64,000 nt of DNA from Desmonostoc geniculatum HA4340-LM1 (GTDB lineage Bacteria > Cyanobacteriota > Cyanobacteriia > Cyanobacteriales > Nostocaceae), in the NCBI GenBank assembly GCA_019359545.1, contig JAHHHB010000021.1, positions 1-64,000 of the forward strand, given 5' to 3'. Made by a program: the position numbers and the translations under genes. Positions 35,325 to 44,533 of this stretch are shown here, in pieces (the first letter of the stretch is position 1; each line of letters opens with the position of its first letter). Under the pieces are notes generated by a model. It saw nothing but the letters and a program-made list of their open reading frames with translations, was not told the DNA's origin and did no database searches.

Positions 35325-35698
35325 GGTGTTATACGAGCTAATGGGCTTCTGGCTATCTACTGGGGATTGTTAATTAACAGTGGTCAGGAAGTTTAGGGAC
35401 TGAGTTTTTGTAAAGTAAAGTAACGAAAATTGGGGTGAAAACCTGATTATTTCGTGCTGATTTATTTTTTATACAATCGTTTTTAACATTTCGCAGCATT
35501 GACAAACCTACCCCCTCTTGGCGCACAATGATTCGGCTTGGTTTTGTAGTCCGTTCAACCGTTGACATCAACTGTGTAAAATTACCTGAGGTGTTAGCGT
35601 AGATTGTCGGGCAAGCAAAAGATTGTGTGAGATAGCCTAAAGCTCTTTCACCACAAGCAACTTATCCCTCTTGATTGACCTCATAGGAGGAAAATCTC

Positions 35699-35896
35699 AT
35701 GAAAGCAACGGTTAGTATTTTTACAGAAATTCCTGAATCACTTCACGAATCCTTAAAGAACTACTTAGAAACCCATCCTGATTGGGATGAAAACAGAGTA
35801 TTGACGGCGGCGCTATCATTGTTTTTACTGCAAAATGGAGAAAGCGATCGCCGTGCTGCCCGAGTCTATCTGGAAACTTTGTTTCATCATTCCTAA
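35699..35896 (+). CDS. DUF2811 small protein
   Basis: This 65-residue protein has a strong Shine-Dalgarno site (AGGAGG, about 10 bases upstream of the ATG). Its sequence (KATVSIFTEIPESLHESLKN, YLETHPDWDENRVLTAALSL, RRAARVYLETLFH) matches the DUF2811 family of cyanobacteria. It is short, acidic and helical and reads like a ribbon-helix-helix-type or regulatory protein (a strand, then two helices), but no function is established. It stands alone. Confidence 0.8.
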   Translation: MKATVSIFTEIPESLHESLKNYLETHPDWDENRVLTAALSLFLLQNGESDRRAARVYLETLFHHS

Positions 35897-36352
35897 GTAA
35901 AAATTCGCTGCATCGATTCACCAACAACAGCTAATCTACTAGACACCCCATAGGTACTGGTATGAAGGGCGTTATTCTGGCTCATGACCTGTGTGGGCAC
36001 GGTTTCCCGTGCCCCATTAATGGATTTTAAGCTTAAGTAGCGATCGTCTATGTAGGGTGAGATTACAATCAAAAACAACAGTAAATTCGGGTCTAAAAAA
36101 GGTTCCAATAGTTTCTTGTATTGCCAAAACTATTAGCTGACCCTTGGTTATACTAATTCAAACAATCTTTCCAACACATGGATCATTTGTAGGGTAGCAC
36201 AGTTAGCTGTGCTACCCTACGAACGATACACCAGTTTGCTCAAATTTCTTAAACCTTGGGCAGTTCCTCCTGGTGGCTCTGAAAGGAGTATAAATTTCAT
36301 CCAAAATCTAAAATTGTTTCGCTCAAAAGTTAAAAAACTCCAGACTATAGAC
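35897..36352. other. Spacer with a palindromic repeat
   Basis: This 456-base region holds no supported gene. It contains a GGCACGGTTTCCCGTGCCCC inverted repeat at 35997-36016 and the GTAGGGTAGCACAG palindrome at 36189-36220. Confidence 0.5.
36189..36220. repeat. Palindrome GTAGGGTAGCACAG, copy 1
   Basis: GTAGGGTAGCACAG is followed, after TTAG, by the inverse CTGTGCTACCCTAC. Copies without the TTAG spacer lie at 54303-54330 and 62909-62936. Confidence 0.9.
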
Positions 36353-37078
36353 TCAGGACTTGGCTTCCAACTGTTGGGAGTGAGCAGGAGATTCAAACTT
36401 ATACCCTACACCGCGTACAGTTTGAATTAATGCTGGCTGACTAGCATCAATTTCAATCTTCTTGCGAATTTGACCGATGTGTACATCTACAACCCGTTGG
36501 TCGCCGACATATTCATAGTCCCACACTTCTTGAATCAGTTCTGCACGCCGCCAAACTCGACCTGGATGACTGGCTAAAAAATGCAATAAATCAAATTCCA
36601 GAGCAGTTAAAGGTACTGGTTGATTATTAAGTGCTACCTCCCGTCGTACTGGGTCAATCATCAGTTTTTCAAATACCAAGCGTTTCTGCTCGGCAGTAGT
36701 TATGACTCGCTGACGCCTTAAAATAGCTCCCACTCTGACTTCTAGCTCTCCCAATCCAAAAGGTTTGGTGAGATAGTCATCAGCACCTTTAGAAAAACCG
36801 CGAATTTTGTCAGCTTCGTCAGCACGGCTAGTCAGCATCAAAACAAAAACACCATTCCGACTTTGCATCTCTTGGCAGAGGTTAAACCCAATTACATCTG
36901 GTAAATTCACATCTAGAATTACCAAATCAGGGTTAAATTGCTCAAATAGAGTTAAGGCTGTCTTTCCATCTTCGGCAGCCTCCACCTGATAGTTCTGCTT
37001 CATCAAGAAGCGTTGGATTAAATTCCGAACCGCAGGATCGTCGTCAACTACAAGAACCTTGGCGGGAGCCATGACCAT
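36353..37078 (-). CDS. OmpR/PhoB-family response regulator
   Basis: The product (241 residues from the ATG at 37078; 37072 is an alternative) has a receiver domain (KVLVVDDDPAVRNLIQRFL, phosphoacceptor Asp in LVILDVNLPD, switch Thr in MLTSRADE, Lys in LTKPFGLGE) and a winged-helix output domain (PLTALEFDLLHFLASHPGRV, VVDVHIGQIRKKIEID, TVRGVGYKFE). It should be phosphorylated by an unknown sensor kinase, as none is adjacent. It is 60-70% similar by eye to the regulator at 38545-39264, with a CPP1-like gene between them. An AATCCTGATT/AATCAGGATT inverted repeat at 37177-37217 in its upstream region could be an operator. Confidence 0.9.
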   Translation of the reverse strand: MVMAPAKVLVVDDDPAVRNLIQRFLMKQNYQVEAAEDGKTALTLFEQFNPDLVILDVNLPDVIGFNLCQEMQSRNGVFVLMLTSRADEADKIRGFSKGADDYLTKPFGLGELEVRVGAILRRQRVITTAEQKRLVFEKLMIDPVRREVALNNQPVPLTALEFDLLHFLASHPGRVWRRAELIQEVWDYEYVGDQRVVDVHIGQIRKKIEIDASQPALIQTVRGVGYKFESPAHSQQLEAKS

Positions 37079-37090
37079 CACTTTGCACAA

Positions 37091-37769
37091 AAATTCGTAA
37101 GATTAACAAGAAAGTTGGGTAAAAACCCAGTTGCCACTTTGGGAGTTATTCAGGATCTACATAGCTAGGGCATGAAAATCCTGATTCTTCAAAGAATTTA
37201 GTACTGTAATCAGGATTATAGGCTACGAGAAGGAAGAACTTCTGGAAAGCCATAGCCAGCCCTGCATGAAGTGCAGGTATTATAACTGTCAATTTTATGC
37301 CTACCAGACAGACGCTCAAACCTCAGCCACAGCGATTTGTAAAACTCAAATACTTTTTATCCCAAATATAGGTAACTTAAAACGTTTCAATTTTAAATCG
37401 AGATGCGGTTCTACACCACAAGCGATCGTCAGTATAATTAAAAAAACTCTATCAGGGTACAGTAAGTTGCCAAATCTGAAACAATAAAGTTAATTTTTTC
37501 ATGAAAACTATGCGTTTTAGGTACTATCAGTTCAAATTCTAGATTAGAGCCAGAACTGGGCAACGACATGAGGGTATACACGGAGTTATGCTGATATGTT
37601 AAAGTGACTGTAGTCTAAATCTTAAAGTCGATCGAACTAACTCGTGCTACTATCCTGGTAGAGCATAAACATAAGTCGAGACGTTATAGTTTCGATTAAA
37701 ACAAAACCTAAATTTGTTTTTTCTTTGACAATAGACTGCCGCTGACTGAGGCTGAACTAAAAAACTCCC
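37091..37769. other. Spacer between divergent regulator and CPP1-like genes
   Basis: This 679-base spacer should hold two divergent promoters. Visible items are the inverted repeat AATCCTGATT (37177) / AATCAGGATT (37208) and GTCGAGACGTTATAGT near 37674. Small ORFs in it look random to me. Confidence 0.45.
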
Positions 37770-38396
37770 ATGAGCGATCAAAATCCCTACGAAAAACTTG
37801 GGGTATCAGAAGAGGCTTCCTTCGATGAAATTCAGGATGCTCGTAATCGTCTATTCGAGCAACACAGTGGCGATGCGAAGCATCTGGAAGTGATTGAAGC
37901 TGCTTACGATGCGATTTTAATGGATCGCCTACGGATGCGCCAGGAAGGTAAAATCAAAGTTCCTGAACGTATCCGGTTTCCAGAGTTGCGAGTACAATCG
38001 CCTCCTAAAGAAACTCAAACCCCCCGCGAGAATTCACCTGCATGGCTGCAACGAATCTTAGATCGGCCAACGCCTGCTGATATCCTCTTACCAGGAGCCT
38101 GGTATCTTGGTTTAAGCGCTATTAGTCTGTTTTACCCAGAGGGAGGCGACCAGGTTTTACAATTAGCATTAGTGGTTGGGGTAAGTATTGGTATTTACTT
38201 TCTCAATCGCAAGGAAGGCAAATTTGGCCGAGCAGTTTTGTTCACCCTAGTTAGTTTAATAATTGGTTTAATTACCGGAGGCCTAGTTGCTAGCTGGTTA
38301 CTACCACAAATATCATTTATTAATCTGGGGTCGAATCAGTTCTCTACGGTGGTGACTTTTATTTTGTTGTGGTTAGTTAGTAGTTTTCTACGCTAA
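37770..38396 (+). CDS. CPP1-like J-domain-related membrane protein
   Basis: This 208-residue protein has an N-terminal J-like region (QNPYEKLGVSEEASFDEIQD, ARNRLFEQHSGD, VIEAAYDAILMDRLRMRQEG) that lacks the HPD tripeptide of true DnaJ proteins. A basic linker is followed by three to four membrane helices (YLGLSAISLFYP, LALVVGVSIGIYFL, LFTLVSLIIGLITGGLVASW, VVTFILLWLVSSFLR). This matches the CPP1 (chaperone-like protein of POR) family, which in plants helps to stabilise protochlorophyllide oxidoreductase at thylakoid or envelope membranes. A related role in chlorophyll synthesis is likely. The start is ATG. Confidence 0.85.
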   Translation: MSDQNPYEKLGVSEEASFDEIQDARNRLFEQHSGDAKHLEVIEAAYDAILMDRLRMRQEGKIKVPERIRFPELRVQSPPKETQTPRENSPAWLQRILDRPTPADILLPGAWYLGLSAISLFYPEGGDQVLQLALVVGVSIGIYFLNRKEGKFGRAVLFTLVSLIIGLITGGLVASWLLPQISFINLGSNQFSTVVTFILLWLVSSFLR

Positions 38397-38544
38397 ACCT
38401 ATCCTTTCAATAAACATAGGGAGTGGGGAGTAGGGAGTTGAGGGAGATAGGGAGCAGGGACAGAATAACTGCGAACTTGTAACTCAATACAGGCTAAACG
38501 CTTGGCTGCCACTAACAGTACTCCCAATGCCCCATCCCCAATGT

Positions 38545-39264
38545 TTATAAATTAGTATTTTCCTCAGGTATTTCAAACTTGTAACCATAGCCGCGTACAG
38601 TTTTAATAAACTCTGGTACACAGGCATCGATTTCCATCTTCTTACGAAGCTGACCAATGTGTACATCAACTACCCGTCCATCTCCTACGTAGTCACAACC
38701 CCAGATTTTTTGGATTAGCTGTGGACGACTCCAAGCCTGACCAGGATGGCTTGCCAAAAAATGTAAGATATTAAATTCCAGGGCTGTTAAGGCGAGAGGT
38801 TTATCGTTAAGTGTTACCTCTCGACCCTCTGGATTAATTACTAGCTGCTTGAAGACAATACGTTGTGTTGGGGAAGGGTTGATGTAGCGTATCCGCCTCA
38901 AAAGAGCTTCTACTCTGACCTCAACCTCTGCAAGACTAAACGGTTTAGTCATGAAATCATCTGCACCAGCAGCTAATATCCTAATTTTATCAGCTTCGTC
39001 AGTCCTACTAGTCAGTATCATCACTAAAACATTAGTACGACTTTGCATTTCTTGACAGAGGCTATAGCCATTAACATCTGGTAAATTCCAATCCAAAATC
39101 ACTAGGGCTGGATTGAATTGCTCAAACAACGATAAGGCAGTCTTACCATCTGCTGCGGATTCTATTTGATATTTCCGACTTAAAAAACGATAGACGAGAT
39201 TTCGGACGCCGAAGTCGTCATCGACGATGAGAATTTTCGGAGTAGTATCGGTAACTATAGTCAT
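38545..39264 (-). CDS. OmpR/PhoB-family response regulator, paralogue of the 36353 gene
   Basis: This 239-residue regulator has a receiver (KILIVDDDFGVRNLVYRFLS, phosphoacceptor Asp58 in LVILDWNLPDVNG, ILTSRTDEADKIRI, FMTKPFSLAEVEV) and a winged-helix domain (LTALEFNILHFLASHPGQAW, VVDVHIGQLRKKMEID, TVRGYGYKFEIP). Shared stretches such as DGKTALxLFEQFNP and LCQEMQSR show it is a close paralogue of the regulator on the other side of the CPP1-like gene. No histidine kinase is near, so it is an orphan regulator. The start is ATG. Confidence 0.9.
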   Translation of the reverse strand: MTIVTDTTPKILIVDDDFGVRNLVYRFLSRKYQIESAADGKTALSLFEQFNPALVILDWNLPDVNGYSLCQEMQSRTNVLVMILTSRTDEADKIRILAAGADDFMTKPFSLAEVEVRVEALLRRIRYINPSPTQRIVFKQLVINPEGREVTLNDKPLALTALEFNILHFLASHPGQAWSRPQLIQKIWGCDYVGDGRVVDVHIGQLRKKMEIDACVPEFIKTVRGYGYKFEIPEENTNL

Positions 39265-39981
39265 AATGCTGCCTTGTTGCCTATTGTTGGTTGGGCAATT
39301 GTCTGTTTTGCCAGTTTTGCTTTACGTATTTGTGTTGAATGTATATTCACGCTGATCTTTGTTGAGTACGATCGCTACTGTAGTACTTGTTTACAGTTAA
39401 TTTTCCATGAAGTCAATCAAAACTTCAGCCATTATCATGCTTATAAATTGTATAAGTATTGTATGACTTTAGTATATTTTTGAATTTTTATGGTATGATA
39501 TTTAACCCAATATACCTAAGATAAGTGCGATTAAAGATTATCTCCATCACCACAAATAACTCAAAGAAACACCAGAGAAAACTGCGATCGCTACAACTTT
39601 GTAAAGGAACACACTGGCTGATTAATTAGGTTTCTATCAAGGCTTACAAACCAAGCCATAAGCCAATCTAGATTCTAAATTACCTACTCAACTGTACTTT
39701 AGCCAAGGGATATGACCTGGTGAGGAAGACCTGCAAAAATTGACTCAACGTGTATTTACATGTCGTTATCCTCTTAAGCATATACTATACTACAAGTTTG
39801 AGTTTGAGACTATGAGCAGAATAATTAGTAATTCCTCATACCCTTGAACAAGTGCAAACCCCTGGGTAATTCGTAATTCCTCGACAGAAGGACTTAATGA
39901 ATTAATAAACATAGAAAAAATGCACTAATCAATATTTTAAAATCAACTGTATTTATGGATGAGTTCTAATTATAAATTAGT
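39265..39981. other. Long AT-rich spacer before the NACHT gene
   Basis: This 717-base spacer contains no gene I can support. A frame at about 39629-39791 reads like decayed coding sequence (KLPTQLYFSQG, then PGEEDLQKLTQRVF) but is broken by two stops. The repeated phrase GTAATTC(C)TC occurs at 39829 and 39871. The promoter of the NACHT gene must lie in the 3' part. Confidence 0.4.
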
Positions 39982-42339
39982 ATGACAAGCCAAGGACTTA
40001 GAGCATCACCAGAAGGTATAAGGGCAGCAAAAACAGCTTTAACAGACAAAACTTGGAGTCAGCATAAATTAGCAGCAGCTTTAGGGATTACACGCCAACC
40101 AGTTTCCAAATTTTTTGCCGGTGAGTCAGTTTCTCGCTCTTGTTTTGTGCAAATTTGCCAACAGCTAGGGCTATCTTGGCAAAAGGTTGCTGGCTTACCT
40201 GAAGATTTGGGATTTGAGGTAAATGCTAAAGCCCAATTTAAAGATGCTAATCTCGATACATTAGTGCGAGAAGTGCGGCAAAAGTGCCAAGACAAAATCC
40301 AAAATCAGTGCAATATTCTACAAATGTTGGATATTGCTCAGACAGTTGAACTGATGGATATTTACACTGATATTAATGTCTTACAGGAGATAAGTAACCT
40401 GCAATGGCGAGAAATTTCTGACTGGTTGAAAGACTTCAAATCTGAGTCAAATTTTAACCAATTTAGAACATACAAGCGGGAGAAAAAATTACCAGGATCA
40501 GAAGCTGTGTTGCGGCACACAAAATTGATGGTGCTGGGTAAGCCAGGATCGGGTAAAACTCTATTTTTACAATATCTAGCCATTGAATGTAACAAAGGCC
40601 AGTTTCAGCCAAACCGCATAGCAACTTTTATTAGATTAAAAGAATTTGCTGAAGATACTAAAAGTGATGAATTTAATTTATTTCACTATCTTAGCCGAGA
40701 ATTTATCAATTGCGGTGTTGAAAATGAATTAACTAAAACTATTTTGACTCATGGAAAACTGCTGATTTTACTGGATGGATTAGATGAAGTACCAATAGAA
40801 GATGCAGAAAAAATCATCATAGAGATTCGTAGATTTACTCAGATTTTTTACAAAAACCAGTTTGTTATTAGCTGCCGAATTGCTGCCCAAAAATATAGGT
40901 TTCAGGGATTTACTGAAGTTGAATTAGCAGATTTTGACCAAGAGCAAGTAGAAGTTTTTGCCAAAAAATGGTTTGTCGCTGTTGGTTTTAAGTCTAAGGA
41001 AGATGGAGAAGCCAGAGGAAATTTATTTATTAATCAACTAAATCTACCCGAAAATCAGCATATTCGAGAATTGACAGTCACTCCCTTGCTGCTGCATTGG
41101 ATTTGCTTGGTGTTCCAAGTCAAAAAGGAATTTCCCTTAAATCAAGCTAAGTTATACGATCAAGCATTGAAAATTCTCTTTTTCAGATGGGATGAAGTTA
41201 GAAGTATTAAACGCGATCGCATTGCTAGTAATTTGACTTTGGAAATCAAGAAAAACCTGCTTTGTCAACTTGCAGCTGTCAATTTCGAGCAAGACAATTA
41301 CTTTTTTAGCAAAGAAAAAATCCTGGAATTGATTGCTGAGTATTTGGATAGCTTGCCAGACATTAACTCACACACAACTCAATTGCATCTAGATCGTGAA
41401 GCAGTGCTAAAAGCAATTGAAATTCAACATGGGATCTTAGTGGAAAGATCCCAGGAAATTTACTCATTTTCTCATTTGACATTCCAAAAGTATTTTACTG
41501 CTAGAAAAATTGTTGAAAATTGCCAAGCCAAACATTGGGATAGTCTGGTTAATCACATGACTGAAAAGCGTTGGCGCGAGGTATTTTTACTAACTGTTAA
41601 TATGTTGGACAATGCTGATGAAATGTTACTCTTAATGAAGAAAAAAATTGATTTGCTAGTAGCTATTGATGAGAGATTACAATATTTTTTAACTTGGTTG
41701 TATCAAAAATCTAGTTCAGTTTCTACCCGTCACAAAGCAGCAGCCGTCCGTGCCTTTTACTTGGTTTGCGTCGAGCGTAGCCTTTGCCATAGCCATCGCG
41801 CCTTAGTCTATACTTCTGGTTATAACCTTGAGTACGCCCTTGTTGGTAACATAGCTTTTGACTCTAACCTCGCTCTTGATGAGTTTCTATCTAGTACTAT
41901 TGCCTGCTTCAACGACGTTGACTTTGCCTTTGAGCGTAGCCTCAAGGATGCCCTTGATTATGCTCATGCCTTTGCCATTGCTTTTAACGAAGCTGTTGAG
42001 CTTGTTATTACTCCTAAATTGAAGGAAGTTCTGCAAAAACTCAAAAAACAACTGCCAGATATAGACAGTAATCCGGAGAAATTCAGAGAGTGGTGGCAAA
42101 CTAAGGGTAAAGTTTGGGGTAAACAATTAAGATATTTCTTGATTAAGTATCGTAATATTGGTTACGACTGGGAGTTCAACGAAGAGCAAAAAGAATTACT
42201 CCAAAAATATTACGATGTGAATAAATTGCTGGTAGATTGTCTCAATAATGCTACTGATGTAACTCCCGTAGTGCGCCAGAAGATTGAGGACACATTATTG
42301 TTAGCGATCGCCGATATTGAAAAGATGCATAATTCGTAA
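39982..42339 (+). CDS. HTH-NACHT NTPase (NLR-like)
   Basis: This 785-residue protein is a STAND-class NTPase. Residues of about 12-75 form an Xre-like helix-turn-helix (KTALTDKTWSQHKLAAALGI, TRQPVSKFFAGESVSRSCF). A helical linker leads to a NACHT domain with Walker A GKPGSGKT (186-193) and a Walker B LLDGLDEVP that includes Asp265 and the Asp268-Glu269 pair. The following FVISCRIAAQ and TVTPLLLHWICLVFQ are typical NACHT helper motifs. The C-terminal third, from about 560, is helical, and its Ala- and acid-rich part (SNLALDEFLSSTIACFNDVD, FERSLKDALDYAHAFAIAFN) resembles the C-terminal helical domains of prokaryotic NACHT conflict proteins. Bacterial NACHT proteins can protect against phages by ligand-triggered oligomerisation. 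It is a single gene with no effector neighbour. The start is ATG. Confidence 0.88.
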   Translation: MTSQGLRASPEGIRAAKTALTDKTWSQHKLAAALGITRQPVSKFFAGESVSRSCFVQICQQLGLSWQKVAGLPEDLGFEVNAKAQFKDANLDTLVREVRQKCQDKIQNQCNILQMLDIAQTVELMDIYTDINVLQEISNLQWREISDWLKDFKSESNFNQFRTYKREKKLPGSEAVLRHTKLMVLGKPGSGKTLFLQYLAIECNKGQFQPNRIATFIRLKEFAEDTKSDEFNLFHYLSREFINCGVENELTKTILTHGKLLILLDGLDEVPIEDAEKIIIEIRRFTQIFYKNQFVISCRIAAQKYRFQGFTEVELADFDQEQVEVFAKKWFVAVGFKSKEDGEARGNLFINQLNLPENQHIRELTVTPLLLHWICLVFQVKKEFPLNQAKLYDQALKILFFRWDEVRSIKRDRIASNLTLEIKKNLLCQLAAVNFEQDNYFFSKEKILELIAEYLDSLPDINSHTTQLHLDREAVLKAIEIQHGILVERSQEIYSFSHLTFQKYFTARKIVENCQAKHWDSLVNHMTEKRWREVFLLTVNMLDNADEMLLLMKKKIDLLVAIDERLQYFLTWLYQKSSSVSTRHKAAAVRAFYLVCVERSLCHSHRALVYTSGYNLEYALVGNIAFDSNLALDEFLSSTIACFNDVDFAFERSLKDALDYAHAFAIAFNEAVELVITPKLKEVLQKLKKQLPDIDSNPEKFREWWQTKGKVWGKQLRYFLIKYRNIGYDWEFNEEQKELLQKYYDVNKLLVDCLNNATDVTPVVRQKIEDTLLLAIADIEKMHNS

Positions 42340-42546
42340 GTATTCAGAATTCAGAATCCAGAATTCAGAATTCAGAAGATTTTGATAACCAGGCTTAATA
42401 ATCAACAACAGTAAAAAATTCATATTGAATTCTGACTCATGAGGTTTTTCAGACGCGATAAATTGCTTCTCTACATGAATTTTCTTAGGTTTAACTGAAG
42501 TAATAATTTAATTATTTTAAATAATAAATATTATCTTCCCATAGTC

Positions 42547-42727
42547 TTAACCCTCTTTTGTCACTCTCGGAAAACAATAATCTCAGCCTGATTCTGAGAC
42601 TTTGATTTCATCAAGGTTTGAGGCTTTATTTTCTAACAGAAACTGAAATTTATAGATAAAAGTGGAAATTAAAGCCCTGTAAGCATTTGGGCGATTGGAT
42701 TTTCCCACTCTGACAAAAGAGGGTTAA
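42547..42727. mobile_element. MITE with perfect 17-bp terminal inverted repeats
   Basis: TTAACCCTCTTTTGTCA at 42547-42563 recurs exactly inverted at 42711-42727. Beyond the 17 bp the arms keep partial pairing (CTCTCGGAAAA against GAGTGGGAAAA). The element is 181 bp, has no ORF, and starts and ends with TTAA. It lies in the 541-base spacer downstream of the NACHT gene; the rest of that spacer holds only a GAATTCAGAATCCAGAATTC array (42347-42378). Confidence 0.75.
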
Positions 42728-42880
42728 TTGGCTGGTTTTGCAATTGATTAATTGGTATAAATTATGGAAATTCATTAGTCTATCTGAGGAGAGACTTTAA
42801 AGATATTCATACTAGGGAAAGAGCAATTGAAGATATTTTGTTCGCTAAATTGCTATTAATATCGTCAGCGAGGAATAGTT

Positions 42881-43537
42881 ATGAATAGCAATTTAGTAGG
42901 CGGCATAATTCCCCCACAGCCACCAATACAAGCACAATCTGATGTTCATACGCTGAAGTCTCGTTTGGAATGGGGTGAACCAGCTTTTACAATCTTGGAT
43001 GTGCGCGATCGCAGAACTTACAATGAAGGTCACATTATGGGAGCTATGCCCATGCCAATAGATGAATTGGTAGAGCGTGCAGCAGCTTCTTTGGATAAAA
43101 ACCGTGATATTTATGTTTACGGTGCTAATGAAGAAGAAACTGCCCAAGCTGCACAACAACTTCGTTCTACTGGGTTTGAGCATGTTTCTCAACTCAAAGG
43201 TGGTCTTGGGGCATGGAAAGCGATCGGCGGTCCTACCGAAGGTATTATTGAATCAAAAACCCCCCCTGGTGCAGATGATTACAATGTCGTAGCTCGGCTA
43301 CAAAATCATGCAGAAAATCAGGCAAAGGGAGGTAGTAGTCCCGCTGAAAGTATTAAGAAGGGAGTCAGTGACCTCAAGGAAGGCATTCAAGAAGGAGCTA
43401 GCAACCTTAAGGAAGGCATTCAAGAAAGAGCTAGCAACGTCAAGGAAGGCATTCAAGAGAAAGCTAGTGACCTGAAAGAAGGCATTAATGAATCTAGAAC
43501 TTCTTCAAGTCCAAATGATTCTAATGTTGGATCTTAG
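42881..43537 (+). CDS. Rhodanese-fold protein without catalytic Cys, with 11-mer amphipathic repeats
   Basis: The ATG at 42881 has GAGGA about 7 bases upstream. Residues of about 20-120 form a rhodanese domain: FTILDVRDRRTYNEGHIMGA, MPMPIDEL, then DIYVYGANEEETAQAAQQLR and VSQLKGGLGAWKAIGG. The active-site loop should begin with Cys, but here Tyr80 takes its place, so sulphur transfer is not expected. Residues 162-205 are four tandem 11-residue repeats of the type ASNLKEGIQER. Such 11-mers are typical of LEA-like or apolipoprotein-like amphipathic helices that lie on membranes or protect against dehydration. The protein is soluble and may respond to stress. The fusion is discussed in the findings. 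Confidence 0.8.
   Translation: MNSNLVGGIIPPQPPIQAQSDVHTLKSRLEWGEPAFTILDVRDRRTYNEGHIMGAMPMPIDELVERAAASLDKNRDIYVYGANEEETAQAAQQLRSTGFEHVSQLKGGLGAWKAIGGPTEGIIESKTPPGADDYNVVARLQNHAENQAKGGSSPAESIKKGVSDLKEGIQEGASNLKEGIQERASNVKEGIQEKASDLKEGINESRTSSSPNDSNVGS
43364..43495 (+). repeat. 33-bp coding tandem repeat, four copies
   Basis: Four 33-bp units encode VSDLKEGIQEG, ASNLKEGIQER, ASNVKEGIQEK and ASDLKEGINES. The core AAGGAAGGCATTCAAGA is nearly constant between units, which points to recent expansion. Confidence 0.85.
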
Positions 43538-43814
43538 GCAAAAAATGACCTGAAAAATTAGTCATTAGGCATAGCTTGAACGTCACCCTTACCCAACCTA
43601 TAAATCACTAAAATTTTAATTTAGTGATTTTCTTGTAATTAGGACTAGCCCTTTCAAGTTGATGCATACAATCTCTTTTTTTCTCTCTGTGACCTCTGTG
43701 CCTCTGCGGTTTATAAAGTCTTTTTTTTTACCACAGAGGTGCAGAGGGCACAAAGATAAGAGATTACAGAGAAACTTATTGTCGAGAATTTTTATCTACC
43801 TTGAAAGGGCAAAA

Positions 43815-44444
43815 TTAATGTTCAAACAAATCTTTAAATTGCAGCAAATCTAAAGAAACTATTGTTGGCAAAACTGTAAAACATTGTTGAGCCAGTTCCC
43901 AACGTTCTTCTCGTTTGAGCATTTCTGTGAGTTTTTGCTGCACACTAAGTAAGTAGCGCACATCATTGGCGGCGTAACTCAATTGAGCTTCAGATAAATT
44001 AGCAGCGTTACCCCAATCAGAAGTTTGGGCGCTTTTATCAAGCTCTACTTGTTCTAACTCTTGCACCACATCTTTGAGTCCGTGGCGATTTGTGTAAGTA
44101 CGGGCTAACTTACTAGCAATTTTGGTGCAAAAAACAGGCTGAACTTGAATCCCCAAATAGGCTCGCAAAGTAGCAAGGTCAAAACGAGCAAAGTGAAACA
44201 CTTTTACGACGTTGGCCGCTTGCAAAAGTTTTTTTAAGTTTGGGGCGTCAGTTTGTCCTTTAGCGATGCGGATTGCGGTGACTTTTCCTTCTAGGTTGCA
44301 CAACTGAACGAGACACAAACGATCGCGCTGGGGTAATAATCCCATCGTTTCTGTATCAACTGCGATCGCTGTCGATTCTAAATATTGTCCAAGGGCTGCA
44401 TCACTAAGGTCGCGATCGCTCACCTGAAAATCTTGTAATGTCAT
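43815..44444 (-). CDS. rnd: RNase D-like 3'-5' exonuclease
   Basis: This 209-residue protein is a DEDDy exonuclease: Asp30 and Glu32 in AVDTETMGL, Asp89 in VFHFARFDLATLR, and Tyr157 and Asp161 in LSYAANDVRYLL. RNase D-type enzymes trim 3' ends of tRNA precursors and other RNAs in the cytoplasm. The protein ends soon after the exonuclease domain, so the C-terminal HRDC domains of enterobacterial RNase D are absent; this short form is usual in cyanobacteria. The start is ATG. The gene stands alone, convergent with the rhodanese-fold gene. Confidence 0.88.
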   Translation of the reverse strand: MTLQDFQVSDRDLSDAALGQYLESTAIAVDTETMGLLPQRDRLCLVQLCNLEGKVTAIRIAKGQTDAPNLKKLLQAANVVKVFHFARFDLATLRAYLGIQVQPVFCTKIASKLARTYTNRHGLKDVVQELEQVELDKSAQTSDWGNAANLSEAQLSYAANDVRYLLSVQQKLTEMLKREERWELAQQCFTVLPTIVSLDLLQFKDLFEH

Positions 44445-44533
44445 GAAATGCTCAAAAATAATAGCAGTGTCCAGCAGACAAAAGTCTTGTCAGACACTAC
44501 ATTATTATTGTGCAAAAATATCAAAAATTAAAT

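Noticed and set aside
39629-39791. Possible decayed gene upstream of the NACHT gene
   Set aside because: The frame has two stops and no recognisable family, so it is mentioned only as a spacer feature.
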